DNA of 64,000 bases from Enoplolaimus lenunculus (Eukaryota; Nematoda; Enoplea; Enoplida; Thoracostomopsidae): NCBI GenBank assembly GCA_030248215.1, contig JASANG010000455.1:55402-119401 (forward strand). Direction: 5' to 3'. Within the stretch, counting starts at the first letter, position 1; the number at the start of each line of letters is the position of its first letter. The position numbers and the translations under genes were made by a program. The notes under the pieces are model-generated. The model was not told the DNA's origin and did no database searches. It saw only the letters and a list, made by a program, of their open reading frames with translations. This document shows positions 30,736 to 43,000 of this stretch, in pieces.

Positions 30736-31355
30736 CTACTTAGGATCCACTAGAGACGTTTAGACGTTTTAAGGGGTGGATAATCAGACACGAGGCGGGT
30801 TGGACCACCGTCGCTCGCGTTATCCGTTGGACGACTGTGCAGCTCTGTGATTTATTTTGAATTCACCTCAGTTTAGTTGTACCCAACACCATTTTGTTTT
30901 AACTGATTTGCTCCGAAGCTTTTGTGTCGAAAACTACAGTCAGATCCCACCTCGTAATTGCAAAAATTTAAGGATGCATTTTGTGCGAAACCGCTGTGGA
31001 ATACCTTTACCAGTTTTAGTTTAACCATATTTCAATGTTGGCAAAAAATAACCGTTGAAAACCGATCACGGTTGCTTTGATTTGCCGCATACGGCGTGGC
31101 ACCCAGAATATAGCCGGTGACATTTGATATGTTTAATATTGAAATGAAATGAGTGAAAAATAATAAAATTGGTTGCGAAAAAAGCCATTCAAACCTCAAA
31201 AAATACAAAGATTCTAGTGAAAATAGCAGCGGTGTAACCAGATATGAAATCTGGGAGGGTTACCAGAAAAACGACTAAAGCTTTGGTTCTCTGATTGTCA
31301 AATTATCAATGATTAATCGATAGGCAGTGCTTGGGGGACAAAGAAAATTCATTTC

Positions 31356-31715
31356 GACGACCCCTAGGTATTTTCTCTGGGTAGACCTCCTGGATATATT
31401 TTGACGACCCCTAGGTATTTTCTCTGGGTAACCTCATGAATATTTTTCGACGACCCCTAGGCAGTATCTCTGGGTAACCTCATAGATATTTTTCGACGAC
31501 CTCTAGGCAGTATCTCTGGGTAACCTCATGGATATTTTTCGACGACCCCTAGGCAGTATCTCTGGGTAACCTCATGGATATTTTTCGACGACCCCTAGGC
31601 AGTATTTCTGGGTAACCTCATGGATATTTTTCGACGACCCCTAGGCAGTATCTTTGGGTAACCTCATGGATATTTTTGACGACCCCTAGGCATTTTCTCA
31701 GAGCAAGCTCTTGGA
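31356..31715 (+). repeat. 46-bp minisatellite
   Basis: Eight tandem units starting gacgacccctaggcagtatc and continuing tctgggtaacctcatggat. Spacing between unit starts is 45-47 bp. Confidence 0.95.
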
Positions 31716-32818
31716 TATTTTATGCTGATACAGACCACCATCTGCTTTTTTTCTAAAATTTTGTGGTATATTTTCTAATTTCCGGCTATTAATCGTATTT
31801 GCTTTTTTTCTATTTCCTGTTTTCGTTTTCTTAATTTTCAGCATTTTGATTGGTCGTTTTAATGTTTAAACCGAACTGAGGAGCGGTGATTGGTGCTAAA
31901 ATTAGTTTTCATGAGTCGAACGATGAGTTTTTTAAAGCGACTGGATTTCACCGATGAGACGCTATTATGATTGTAAAAAAGTAGGTGGTAACCGGAAAGT
32001 AAAAATAACAGAAGCGGAAACGGATATCAAGTTTTACCGGAAACTGAAACGGAAACGGATACCCGCGCTACACTCCGCTTAAATCGAAATTTATAGCATG
32101 TTATAGCTCTTGTTGTTGAATCGTATAGTCAGCTAAACGTATTAGGGAGTGCTGAAAAATTTTTAAGAATGGGCATAACAAGGGTTTTCGTTGACTTACA
32201 AGCAAGGTTGAAAATTAAGGGGGGATGAATTTTTCGACGGGGGGGGGGGGCAAAGTCCTCGAGCGAGGTCCCCTTTGTCTAGGAACCCGCCTTGTTGAAG
32301 TGAAATATATCTCTTATAATTGCAATATTTGATATCACACAGTGAAGCTAAGCTACGTTGGATTTCCAACTTCTGTATTCGCCTTGGTTTAGGCCAAGGC
32401 TTGGTTTAATCTTTTCTTTTACGCTGATGTTTTGGCTTTGGCTTAGGAAAATGCTTATGCTACTATTACAGCTCTAATCTATGCATGGATCGAAAGAATT
32501 TGCTTTAACCATTGCTAACCAGTTTTACATTTTACCTCGGTAACAAGAGAAATTTGTGAACATTTAAACATTTAAAATGTAGAGCTCCCAAAAATTTTTT
32601 GAAGAACCTAAAAGGCGTGAAAATTTAACCATAACAGATTTTTACGGCTATAAAGGACTGGCACTCACTAAAATTGGAAACAGGGGGTCGCTGCTTCCGA
32701 CACACGCCTACAGTAACCGAATTATCTATCGTTAATAATTAAATTTTTTTCAGAATTTAATAACCAATTGTTTCTAAACAAATATTAATTTGAAAAAAAT
32801 TTATTTATTAATAAAATT

Positions 32819-35800
32819 ATGCCAAGTAAAAAACGACCGAGTTACGATGAAAATTTTGCCACTCGGACTTTGCCTGCTGACGAACTAAAAATGGCAGTAC
32901 TGGGTTACGTCCGTGTCGGAAAGACAGCGATTGTCAATCAATATCTACACAAGTAAACGTTGTTGACTATTGTGCGGGCCCATGTAAAAATCAGGGGCGG
33001 AACGTTTTTCTGTGGGACGAGAAAAGAGTAAGCTTAAGCTTTAGACTAATTTTTTTGCTTGGCTTAGGCTTAGGCTCAGGCTTAGGAATACCCTCATTCT
33101 GACGCTTAGGCTTAGTCTTAGGTTTAAGCTTAGGCTAAGGTTTAAGCTTAGGCTTAGGTTTATGCTTAGGCTAAGGTTTAAGCTTAGGCTAAGGTTTAAG
33201 CTTAGGCTTAGGTTTATGCTTAGGCTAAGGTTTAAGCTTAGGCTAAGGTTTAAGCTTAGGCTTAGGTTTAAGCTTAGACTAAGGTTTAAGCTTAAGCTTA
33301 GGTTTAAGCTTAGACTTAGGAATATGCTCATAATACTGTTCCGCCCGGGTTCTATACATTGGCCATTGTATGTATATTCCTGGGTTTAATGGTTGCGCTA
33401 TACTTTTCTGTGTCGCGTGCCGTCGACCAACGCTACCACACGATTGATATAAATTTTAATATGAATCATAGCGGCGTCCATCTCCGGGATGCAAACACAC
33501 CGCTACCCTAAGTTGGCTTAAAACGCGACTTCCATAAATCACGCTCACTAGCCAATACTGAACTCAATGAGCTCCAGTGAGCAACCTACTACAAGCGTGT
33601 GAGAGCATCTTCGGACTCGAGCGTCAACTGGTTGATAGTCAAGCTATTACAGTAAACGTTTTTCGCAAAACTTAATGATTAGGTAAAAATAGCTGAAAAT
33701 TCCCTTCAGCCATTTTTTGGCAAGTTTTCTAAAAAACAGTAATTCGGTGATGAAAATTATTTCAAATTCCCGTTCGTGTTCGTGTTCCGGTTCCGGCACA
33801 AAAATTCAATTTCGGTTTCTGTTCCTGATTAGGTAAAAATAGCTGAAAATTCCCTTCAGCCATTTTTTGGCAAGTTTTCTAAAAACAGTAATTCGGTGAT
33901 GAAAATTATTTCAAATTCCCGTTCGTGTTCGTGTTCCGGTTCCTGCACAAAAATTCAATTTCGGTTTCTGTTCCTCTTCCGGCAAAATTTAGTTCCTGAT
34001 GCAAGCCTGGTGCCATATACAGATGAAATAGAAAATATTCATGTGAGAAACGATTAACGACTGAATCAATGTTGTCCAACGCTTTTTTAGAACATTTCTC
34101 GCGCACTACAAACCGACCGTTGAAGATTTCAGTTGGGTTGAATACGAGTCCGATGACGGCCGGACGGTTGTTGTCAAAATTGTTGACCATTCGGGAAGCA
34201 ATGAATTTGCTGCAATGCGAGATTTATGCGTCAATACTGCATCTGCATTTTTGCTCGTCTGTTCATTGGACAGCAAAGAATCGGTGCACGAAGTTGAACG
34301 TTTAACGCAAGCGATTCGTGCGAATAATACAAAGGTAAATTTTGGCCCATGTCAACTATAGGGGCTTGCTTGCTGGGAGACAGGCTGACTGGGAGACAGG
34401 GAGACTGGTAGACTTCGAGACTCAAAAGGGTAGGCTGAGGATTGAGATGTATAGTTTGTGTTTAGGCTGAGGCTTAGGTTTTGGCTTAGAATTAAGCTTA
34501 AATTTAGACTCACCCTAGGTAGGCAGCGACTTATGGCTTAAATTTGCTGCAATTTTAACCTTTTATGAAACGAAAGTGTTTATCTTAGTATACAGAGTGG
34601 ATGTCGTGTCCTAAACAAGTATTTGTTTCGCTTGTAACCAGAATGTAAACCAATATTAATAATAACGGAACCGGACACTGATTTTCAGCGGATACGGAAC
34701 CGGATATTCGGTTGCTAGTGTTGTGCACCGGCAACGTCCCGGCCGGCCGGCCAGTAATTGCTTATCACAGAAAAAGATAAAAAATTGTGACATATAACTT
34801 AATTTATTATTTTTAATCATATTTAGATTTCGATTCTAAAACTTTTAGTTGAAATCTGAAATGTTGTTTACTGTTAGCACTACGGTCAATATTAAAATTT
34901 AATCACTAGTTGAAACTACTTTGGTTGCAGTTGTATTCTAGACAACTCGTGGTCGAATATAGCGCTTCAGATGATCTGCGTTCGATTGCCGTTTAGAGAA
35001 ATACAATGAAATCTTTCATTGTGGAGTTTATGCAAATATTTTTGACAATAATAACGGGAATAATAATGTAAACGGATTCAATCAACCAAAATTTTCTCAC
35101 TGATCAATAAATCTTTTGAAAAGCAAAAGCTTTTATAGCTATATGAAGAAATAGAAAAATCTGAAATAGATATAGCAATCATTTAAAACTAAAGATGTCT
35201 ATAGTAGCATGGATACATGTGAAATTCCGGTTTGATTAATAGGAAACCATTTGTATAGCATATTTTTAGCACCGTAGGTCTGCTGAACCGATAGGAAACA
35301 CAACTCTACTTACCCTGCATCAATCTCTGAGGAACCGCCGTAGCTTTAGTAAAGTGCCGTTGAATTTATAACCTGTGAACCTGTGTTTTCCTGGTCTTTC
35401 CAGAAGTTTACGCATGTATCCAACTATTCTTCCTACTGGCGGATCCAGTACGACGAACCAAAATTTTGTATTTAATGGTTTAGCACTGAAATGGCATTTG
35501 GGGTTGTGGCTCGCTTCGCTTGCGAGTGCTTCCACTACTTCTCGTGAGGTCCCTCAGTTTAGAGTTTCTTTGATACGCCACTTCCTCAGTAAACAAACCT
35601 TCGCGACGACGGGAGCGTGTGAAAAACTAATTTCTCGCCGTTTCTGCGATGTTTGTGTCGCTGGTTTGCGAGAAAGTGCATATTGGCAGCCTTGACTTTA
35701 AGCTTATGCTTCCTGATACGGGTGTTGCAAATGATGCAACCACGTTGACTAAGTATTTTTCAAAGTTGTGTGCCTTTTTTCAGCAACCAAGCATAGCGTT

Positions 35801-36302
35801 AGTTGTCAACAAAATGGATCTACTCGAATTCGACCCTGGCGGTGGCGAACGACACCCAGGCTCACCACTCCGTCCCAGCGGCTTAATATCCGGTTCCGGG
35901 TTCAGCGCGTATCCGGTACGCCCGGTATCACCGCAATCAAACGCGTCGTATCAACAAGCAATACTCGTCCGAATATCTGAGTTTGCGCAACGGTCAAATT
36001 TACCCTGTTACGCGTGTTGCGCCCACAACTATGAAGATGTGGACGCAGCGTTCAGCGATATACTAAAACAACAAATGTCCGCTCGATCCTCAAATTACCA
36101 GTTTGAATCAAATATCACCCCAGGCGGCACCAGATGGATCCCCCCGTTAGCGGCGTCTAATACCGTGATAGGTCCGGTTTCGACCCAGCAACAACCGTTA
36201 CCGGATACAAATTGGCGACGCAGACGACAGTCGGCACCCTTGTTTCAACCGTTGCGACCGCCGGAGAAAGAAAAGCGATCGCATAGCTGTGTAATTTCAT
36301 GA
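32819..36302 (+). CDS. RASD: Ras-superfamily small GTPase, RASD/Dexras-like, 3 exons
   Basis: A membrane-anchored GTP-binding signalling protein. Exons 32819-32952, 34091-34334 and 35784-36302 give 298 aa, with junction phases 2 and 0. Visible motifs: P-loop GYVRVGKTA at 29-37, followed by IVNQYL as in RASD proteins; switch I YKPTVEDF at 51-58; switch II DHSGSNEFAAMRDL at 77-90, with Ser where Ras has catalytic Gln61; G4 NKMD at 135-138; degenerate G5 CAH near 205-207 in place of SAK; a long polar C-terminal tail with a basic RRRR stretch; and a terminal CAAX box CVIS, which implies prenylation. The DxSGxxxFxAMR pattern, the extended tail and the CVIS ending fit Dexras1/RASD better than classical Ras; the DIRAS group is the alternative. 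About 35-40 extra Pro/Gly/Ser-rich residues lie between G4 and G5. Both introns contain repeats. Ras-superfamily membership is certain; the RASD placement is inference. Confidence 0.86.
32976..33364 (+). mobile_element. TTAGGC-family MITE in RASD-like intron 1
   Basis: Begins gggcccatgtaaaaatcagg only about two dozen bases after the exon 1 donor and ends ccgggttctatacattggcc. The internal array is ggcttaggtttaagcttagg-type. Confidence 0.85.
33677..33976 (+). repeat. 150-bp tandem duplication in RASD-like intron 1
   Basis: gattaggtaaaaatagctga at 33677 recurs at 33827, and the whole 150-bp unit matches except for one missing A and a few substitutions. Confidence 0.9.
35649..35783 (+). other. 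Open frame continuous with RASD-like exon 3
   Basis: The frame of exon 3 stays open upstream to an ATG at 35649, adding 45 residues before the acceptor at 35783. The acceptor tttttttcag is strong and the GTPase core continues cleanly across it, so this is most likely intron, but an alternative 5' exon is possible. Confidence 0.3.
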
Positions 36303-36801
36303 TTCTGTGATCACAACTTGTACATTCTCAAATGCGTATAGCACCTATTTTTAGTTGGTTAAAGGTCTTGTAACTTTCCGATGTAAATCAACACATCGTT
36401 AAACTGCACTAGCGCAGGGATGGATAGTTTGAACAATTTGGTGCCTACCAAAACATGGGCCAAAAAATTTTCAAAGGATCGAAAAAAATTGATTTAGAGG
36501 GTCGCATCCATGTGGTCAAAATACAAAACAAACCAAGTACAGTTTACTGACTTTGAAGTAGTTTCCACGACAAAATATTGTTTAATAGTCTACTTGGTAG
36601 TTTTTTGTGATTTTTAATAATTTATCTAAATCTAAATTGTCCATTGATAGGTGAATAGCTGATTTAAGTATTGCTGTTACGCAGCAACATTTAGACTTTG
36701 ACAAAATATATTTTGTTTACTTTGATCTGGGCTTGTTTGGCTTCTTTGGACAGCACTCAAAGTCGGCTTGTTTGAAAGATTTCGCTAATTGGTAATAGAT
36801 T

Positions 36802-37043
36802 GGGAACATGTAAAGATCAGGGGCGGAACGTGGTTCTGTGGGACTGCAATAGAGTAAGCTTAAGCTTTACACCAATTTTTTTGCTTCGCTTAGGGATAGT
36901 CTTTTGCTTAGGTTTAGGAATACTACGCTTAGACTTAGGCTTAGGCTTGGGAATATGCTCATTCTTACGTTTAGGCTTAGGCTTAGGCTTAGGCTTAGAA
37001 ATATGCTTATAACACTGTTCCGCCCCTGTTGGTTACATTGGCC
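36802..37043 (+). mobile_element. TTAGGC-family MITE, copy
   Basis: Left gggaacatgtaaagatcagg, right ccgcccctgttggttacatt then ggcc. Inside are cttaagctttacacc and about nine ttaggc-like units. Confidence 0.8.
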
Positions 37044-37324
37044 GATAGGTGCTACATACATTTGAAAATGGAACTCCAGTAAAAATGGTGTTTATATTTT
37101 TGCAGTTTTTACCGTGCGATTTGTAATGTTTGTGATATTTTTGGTCTTTGTGTATTAATGTCACTTGTATTTTTTGTGTGTTCCATGAATGAATTTGCAA
37201 TAAAGTATTTCTAAGCTGTTCGTCTTGAGGTTTACCTGCTAATAATATTTTCGAATGAGCTAAAATCATGGACGTTCGCGTAGAGTTGTGCTCAAGTTGA
37301 AGCTAACGCATAACGGTTGGGTTT

Positions 37325-37676
37325 TTGAAGCGGATAGAGTCCCTAAACCCTACTCAGAGACTATAAATGTCAATTATTCCTAATTGTACCGCATAAACGA
37401 CTCCAGGACCAAATAAAGTTGAGTTCGAAACTTTAAAGCATGCTTAAGGTTTGGAAGTACGTTCATAAATATAACCTTGCATCATCGCTCAAGCTATTGA
37501 CACAAGACAAATAAACCTTTAATTCAACGGATAATTGCAGTACCGGATATATCAGTAACGAACGACGGCGAAAGCGGATTAAAATAAATAACTGTCCGTA
37601 ACCGAAAAACAGGGGGTACCCACAGGAGAGGCCAAGTTAATATTAGTCCCACCCCCTCATTCGGCTTACTACAGTA
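37325..37676 (+). mobile_element. TACTGTA..CCGAATAAG element, 3' two thirds
   Basis: Shares ccataaat-type, gcatcatcgctcaagctatt and tccgtaaccgaaaaacaggg blocks and ends ccctcattcggcttactaca, the inverted form of the family start. Confidence 0.65.
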
Positions 37677-37857
37677 CTAAGCCGTATCTAGTACCCTTGA
37701 TAATACTGAAAATTTTTTCAATAAAGACTAATCATTATCTCTTCTAAAATTTGAATCCCAATCATGTTTCCAACTTCCATTCAACAAAGTTTGAACCTCA
37801 ACTTTCGATTAAGACAACTAAGTCAAATCGGGTCATTGTTGCTAATTAACTTCCTTT

Positions 37858-38069
37858 ACACTGCAAAAAATGGTGAGTCAAATTGACTCTGTCTAAAATA
37901 AACACTACAGGTCTACACAAATTGAGTCAAACTCGATTCCGCCAGAGCCAACTGCAAAAAAGTGTGTCGCACGTTTGAATCTGCGGAGTCGCATTTAAAC
38001 TCAGTTTGTGTAGTCACGTAGATCCTCTTTCGGAGAGATTCAATTTGACTCACCATTTTTTGCAGTGTA
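37858..38069 (+). mobile_element. CACTGCAAAAAATGGTGAGTCA MITE, full copy
   Basis: Left cactgcaaaaaatggtgagt, right actcaccattttttgcagtg: about 30-bp terminal inverted repeats. Other copies are at 45958-46070 and 46404-46520. Confidence 0.85.
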
Positions 38070-38149
38070 ACTTAAAATCTCTTAAGGTTCCGAACACAGT
38101 TACAAACCTTAAGCAACTAACCTTTACGCTCACGCTTGACCTCAGGCAA

Positions 38150-38310
38150 AGGCTTTCGGCTCAATGATGCGGCTGCTGCCAAACCTTAGCCTAAGCCTAA
38201 ACAACCGTAATAGCAAGCCTAGTCTAATCAAAAAATAGTGTGTAAAGCTCAAAGCTTACACTGTTGCAGTCCCGCGGGAAAACGTTCTGTACCTGACCTT
38301 TACAAGGATC
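38150..38310 (-). mobile_element. Partial TTAGGC-family MITE
   Basis: ccttagcctaagcctaaac, then gtgtgtaaagctcaaagctt, cccgcgggaaaacgttctgt and acctgacctttacaagg. The right end is preserved; the left is missing. Confidence 0.6.
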
Positions 38311-38316
38311 TCGTCA

Positions 38317-38527
38317 TTGTAAGCCTAAGCCTGAGCCTAAGCCTAAGCCTAAGAATAAGCCTAACCCTAACCCTAAGCCTAAGCCTAAGCCTAAGCCTAA
38401 CCTAAGCCTAAGCCTAAGCCTAAGCCTAAGCCTAAGCTTAAGCCTAAGCCTAAGCCTAAGCCTAAGCCTAAGCCTAAGCCTAAGCCTAAGCCTAAGCCTG
38501 AGCCTACGCCTAAGCCTAAGCCTAAAG
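38317..38527 (-). repeat. Near-pure (TTAGGC)n interstitial array
   Basis: About 34 tandem cctaag hexamers (TTAGGC on the minus strand) with only scattered variants such as cctaaccctaaccc. It lacks the gaatgagcatatt spacers that break up the arrays inside most elements. Confidence 0.95.
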
Positions 38528-38920
38528 TCTATACATCCTAGTCTCTCCGACCCTCAACATCGCTGTCTCCAATTTACAGGTCCCTGTTTTGGAATGAGCC
38601 GCTTGTTTGATGTCTTATTAAAAAGTATTTTGTTCAACTTCAACGCGTTGCTGTCATCCTCTTATAACTGGCCAATTATCCATATTTGTCATCTACCGGA
38701 AATGTATTTTTTTCGTATTTTGTCACGTTTTTTGCAATATTTCTGCTACGTCTTTGCGTTGAATTTTGCCATCAATTTGTGACAGTTTTGGACTGAAATT
38801 CGCACAGTGAAAAGTCAAGAGAAATAGATTGAAAAGGCTGCTGTGTAAACTTTTAAAATTCACAATTCAATGTTTTATATGCGGATAGAGAGATAATTTT
38901 ATTTACTGGTATTGGTTAAT

Positions 38921-39123
38921 GGGACCATGTAAAGACCAGGGGCGAAACGTTTTTCTGTTGGACTGCAATAGAATAAGCTTAAGCTTTAGATTAATTTTTT
39001 GGCTTTGCTTACGCTTAGGCTTAGGCTTAGGAATAGGCTCACTCTTACGCTTAGGCTTAGGCTTAGGCTTAGGCTTAGGAATATGTGTATAATACTGTTC
39101 CACCCTTGTTCTTTACATTGGCC
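38921..39123 (+). mobile_element. TTAGGC-family MITE, copy
   Basis: Left gggaccatgtaaagaccagg, right cccttgttctttacattggc. Confidence 0.8.
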
Positions 39124-39154
39124 GGTTAATGTATAGAACAAGAACACAGCAGTA

Positions 39155-39355
39155 GTAGAAGCATAAAGAACAGGAACGGAACGGTAGTGGAAGCATATTC
39201 CTAAGTCTAAGCGAAACCAAAGCCTGAGCGAAGAATGAATTTATACCTAAGCCGAAGTCAAAACCCATGCCTAAGCAAAAACAAGTCTTAGCTTAAGAAG
39301 TTACACTACGGCAGTCAGGCAGAAAAACGTTCCGCCCTTGATCTTTACATAGAAC
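39155..39355 (-). mobile_element. TTAGGC-family MITE, copy
   Basis: Left ataaagaacaggaacggaac, right acgttccgcccttgatcttt. It abuts the previous copy almost directly. Confidence 0.7.
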
Positions 39356-39711
39356 CTGGTATTAAAATGTTGCAATTCAACGTTTTAACCTAAGGAGCAA
39401 AAATCACACCGAGTACCAATGGCGCCTCATCGCTGGGGCCATTGAGGGTCTGTGCCCCCCCCAAATTCTGCTGCTGCGCCCCCCCCTCAAATAGATTCGG
39501 TCTATAAGTAAACGATCTTGAATGGCAATTTCACGGGACCCCAAAATTATTCGGCGCCCCCCACCGAATATATTTTTCAGCTGACACCCGTGTCGAGATC
39601 AAATAAACTTCAACTTCAAATCAAATAGAAGCTGAATTGAGCCGAAGCCTAGATCATAATTCTAAGTTTAATTACAACACTGAGTGAACGCCTTAAACGC
39701 ATACGTCTGTA

Positions 39712-40004
39712 GGACCATGTATAGAACAAGGCCGGAACAGTAGTATAAGCATGTTCCTAAGCGTAAGCCTAAGCCTAAGCGTATAGATGAGCATATTCCT
39801 AAGCCTAAGCCTAAGCGTATAGATGAACCTATTCCTAAGCCTAAGCCTAAGCGTATAGATGAACCTATTCCTAAGCCTAAGCCTAAGCGTATAGATGAGC
39901 CTATTCCTAAGCCTAAGCCTAAACAAAAAATTAGTCTAAAGCTTAAACTGACTCGATTATAGCCCCTCTGGAAAACGACCCGGCCCTGTTCTATACATGG
40001 GCCC
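39712..40004 (-). mobile_element. TTAGGC-family MITE upstream of the VWD gene
   Basis: Left ggaccatgtatagaacaagg, right cggccctgttctatacatgg. The interior has four or five ctattcctaagcctaagcc-plus-taagcgtatagatga units. It ends 55 bp before the start codon. Confidence 0.8.
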
Positions 40005-40058
40005 GTCTTTGTTGTATGTTAAAAATATTTTAGTTTTGAAATTGAAATAAAATTCAAA

Positions 40059-43000
40059 ATGAAACGTCGAAAACTGTGGACGAAAGTTAATATTTCAAAC
40101 ATTTTGCTGATCGGTCCAGTTGTGCTCCTGGTGTTTTGTGAAGCGCAAAGTAAAAAACAGTTTATGTGTTTGGATGAAACTGAATAATTTTTCAAATCAG
40201 AATGAAAGAAATTTAAGCTTTCAAAGAAATAAAATTCAACGTTGAATATACAAACATTTCCATACGTTCGAGTACAACGTTGAATAAATCAGAAAATTGT
40301 AGGTGATACATACATATCTGACCCGATGTATAGAACAGGGTTGGAACAGTAGTATAAACATATTGCTAAGCCTTAGCCTAACCCTAAACCTAAGGGTAAG
40401 GATGAGCCTATACATAAGCCTAAGCCTAAGCAAAAAATTTAGTCTAAAGCTTAAGATTACTCTACTACAGTACAGTAGGAAAACGTTCCGGCCCTGTCCC
40501 ATACATAGGTACATATATGTGTAGATATAACACCGAAAATCCATTTTATTAATATTATAAATGAAATCAAAAGTTAATGACACGGGTTCAAACTCGACTT
40601 CAAATATCCAGCATTGATCTGTAGTCCTTTTTTCAATCAAATCCACGGCCAATGTAAAGAACATGGGCGGAACAGTATTATAAGCATATTCCTAAGCCTA
40701 AGCCTAAGCCTAAGCCGAAACCTAAGCGTAGGAATGAATATATTCCTAAGCTCGAGCCTAAGCCTAAGCCGAAACCTAAGTGTAGGAATGAATATATTCA
40801 TAAGCCTAAGCCTAAGCCTAAGCCTTGTCAAGCAAAAAATTAGTTTAAAGCTTTATGCTTAATACTCTATTCCAATCCCACAGAAAAACTTGCCGCCCCT
40901 GATCTTTCGAATAGCGACTTTGAACGTCAGTATTTCAAATTGTATTTGTCGTAGTTCGGCGCCAAATTTTGAGATCCGCAATTGCAGAAATTCGTCCGTT
41001 TGACCAACCTATCGCTAAACAAGAAATAACTGATGTATGCATTTGAGAATATTTGCCCTGTATACCGAAACCTGTTTTATCAGTTTTTAACTAACTTTTT
41101 ACAATTTCAGAAAATGCCCAACAAATTTGCGAACAAAACGATCAGCCGTGCATTGGCGTACGAAATCCGTGTATAAACGGCGGCCGATGTTGCCGTAAAG
41201 CGTCAATGGCAATGGATTTGACCGGAACCGTCAAAAATACCACCGGATATGAAGAAATTTGCGATTGCTCAACCAATCAATTTTACCGAGGGCGATATTG
41301 TCACGGTAAAAGTTGACGTTTAGTTTAATATTAGGTTTGGGTTTAGCATTTGGGATCTGTTATATAAACGTGCTAATAGTTGTTTGAATGCAACTTCAAT
41401 AAGATGTAACGACATGTATTCTTTAACAACTTAAACTTAAATTACAGCTTAACTAAACATGAGCATTAATTTGAGTAAAACTTATAAATGGCTGGACGGA
41501 CTAACCAAACTAGAATTGTAAGTTGAACATTTAGACGAACATATTTTTAAGTTAAACACAAGTTTAAGTAAAACTTATTTTTGGTTTAAGTAACGATTGA
41601 AGCCCAAAGATTAGGTGTATCTGAGAATTCATTAAGTTTTACCTACCACCAGATAACATTGAAACAAACAATTGAAAATGTTACACGCGAGGATTACGTA
41701 GAAATGTCGCACGTATACTTTGCCAAGCTTATGGGCGTAAGCCTATCCTGGCCAACGTGTACAAGAGACGATATTTAACCTGTTTACGGAAGTTACTGGT
41801 GTAATCGTTGTTATCGTTTTGTTCCCACCCAAAATTTTTTGATTTTCGTCTTCTGAAATATGGTTTGATATTTGAAATCTAGTCAAATTACGACCCATGT
41901 ATAGAACAGGGCTGGAAGGCTTTCCTGCATGGCTATAATAGTGTCTGGTTAAGAATTTAAGACTAACTTTTGTGCTTAGGCTTACGCTTACGCTGTAAAT
42001 TCCAACGACTTGATTAATCAACTCAGATAGAGAATTAGCTATTTCGACGTGTTTCTAAGTTAATAACAGTAAATATTAACTCACTCTGAGCTGATTTAAC
42101 TTCGGGTGAGTTGATTCATTAATTAACAATGAGTTCATTCAATTCGGAATTATGCGATCTGAAAAACCTTATTCAGAGCTCAGATTTCTGAGTGCATTCA
42201 ACTCATTTTGAGTTAAAATGAATTTACTGGACATTACAGTGAAGGAATAGGCTCATTTTTACGCTTACATTTAGGCTTAAGCTTAGGCTTAGGCTTAGAA
42301 ATAGGCTTATACCACTGTTCGGGTCCTATTCTGTACATGAGTCGGAGTGGCTGTATTAAAATTGAAAATCAAACAAATGTTAAATATTATTTTAGAGCGA
42401 AATCCGTGCTTCCCAAATCCATGCAACGAAACTGCGTCATGTATTGCGAATCATACTTCATATCGATGTTATACTCAAAGTAAACAGCACAAATATATGT
42501 ATGTTTGTATGTATATATATATATGTCAGGGTGCAACCGGATACTCAAAAACTGCCTGATCCAGAGCCAGAGCTAATGAGAAATTAATATTGTTGAATCA
42601 AGTGAAATGCCTGCTGAAAAAATTTCCCTATGAATCTATGGATTTTCATAGTTACGCAATATTTATTAGCTGGATATTCTGACAGTACACAAAAAAACCA
42701 CGAAAACAACATTTTGAAATGCTTTATTATGAAAATGTTATTTTCGTCGGTGATATGACCGAAAGTTGGCCGATCCCGAGACGTTTCGTTAGTTTCATTT
42801 CGACATCGAATTAGAATCGATGCTTGCATTCTCAACTATGGACAACATTTATTGCCAGTTTGTGGGCAATGCATATTTCTGGACCGTAACAGTAGTATAA
42901 GCATATTCATAAAAGTATTCCTAAAAGCCTAAACCTAAGTCAAAGCATAAAGACAAGCCTATACAGCCAAAGGCAAAAACTTAGTCTAAAGTTTAAATAC

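Larger units (their letters stand above)
10751..32750. other. Large gene-poor stretch between ILF2 and the RASD-like gene
   Basis: Apart from the repeats listed separately I see no exon chain with family similarity on either strand. Open frames here either sit in tandem arrays or lack conserved motifs. Related low-copy words, such as aatacgtatgtggagcgttt near 8260, 12185 and 18685, suggest further decayed elements. Confidence 0.6.

Noticed and set aside
34343-34440. gggagacagg-type repeats in RASD-like intron 2
   Set aside because: Only three or four imperfect units, too short to interpret.
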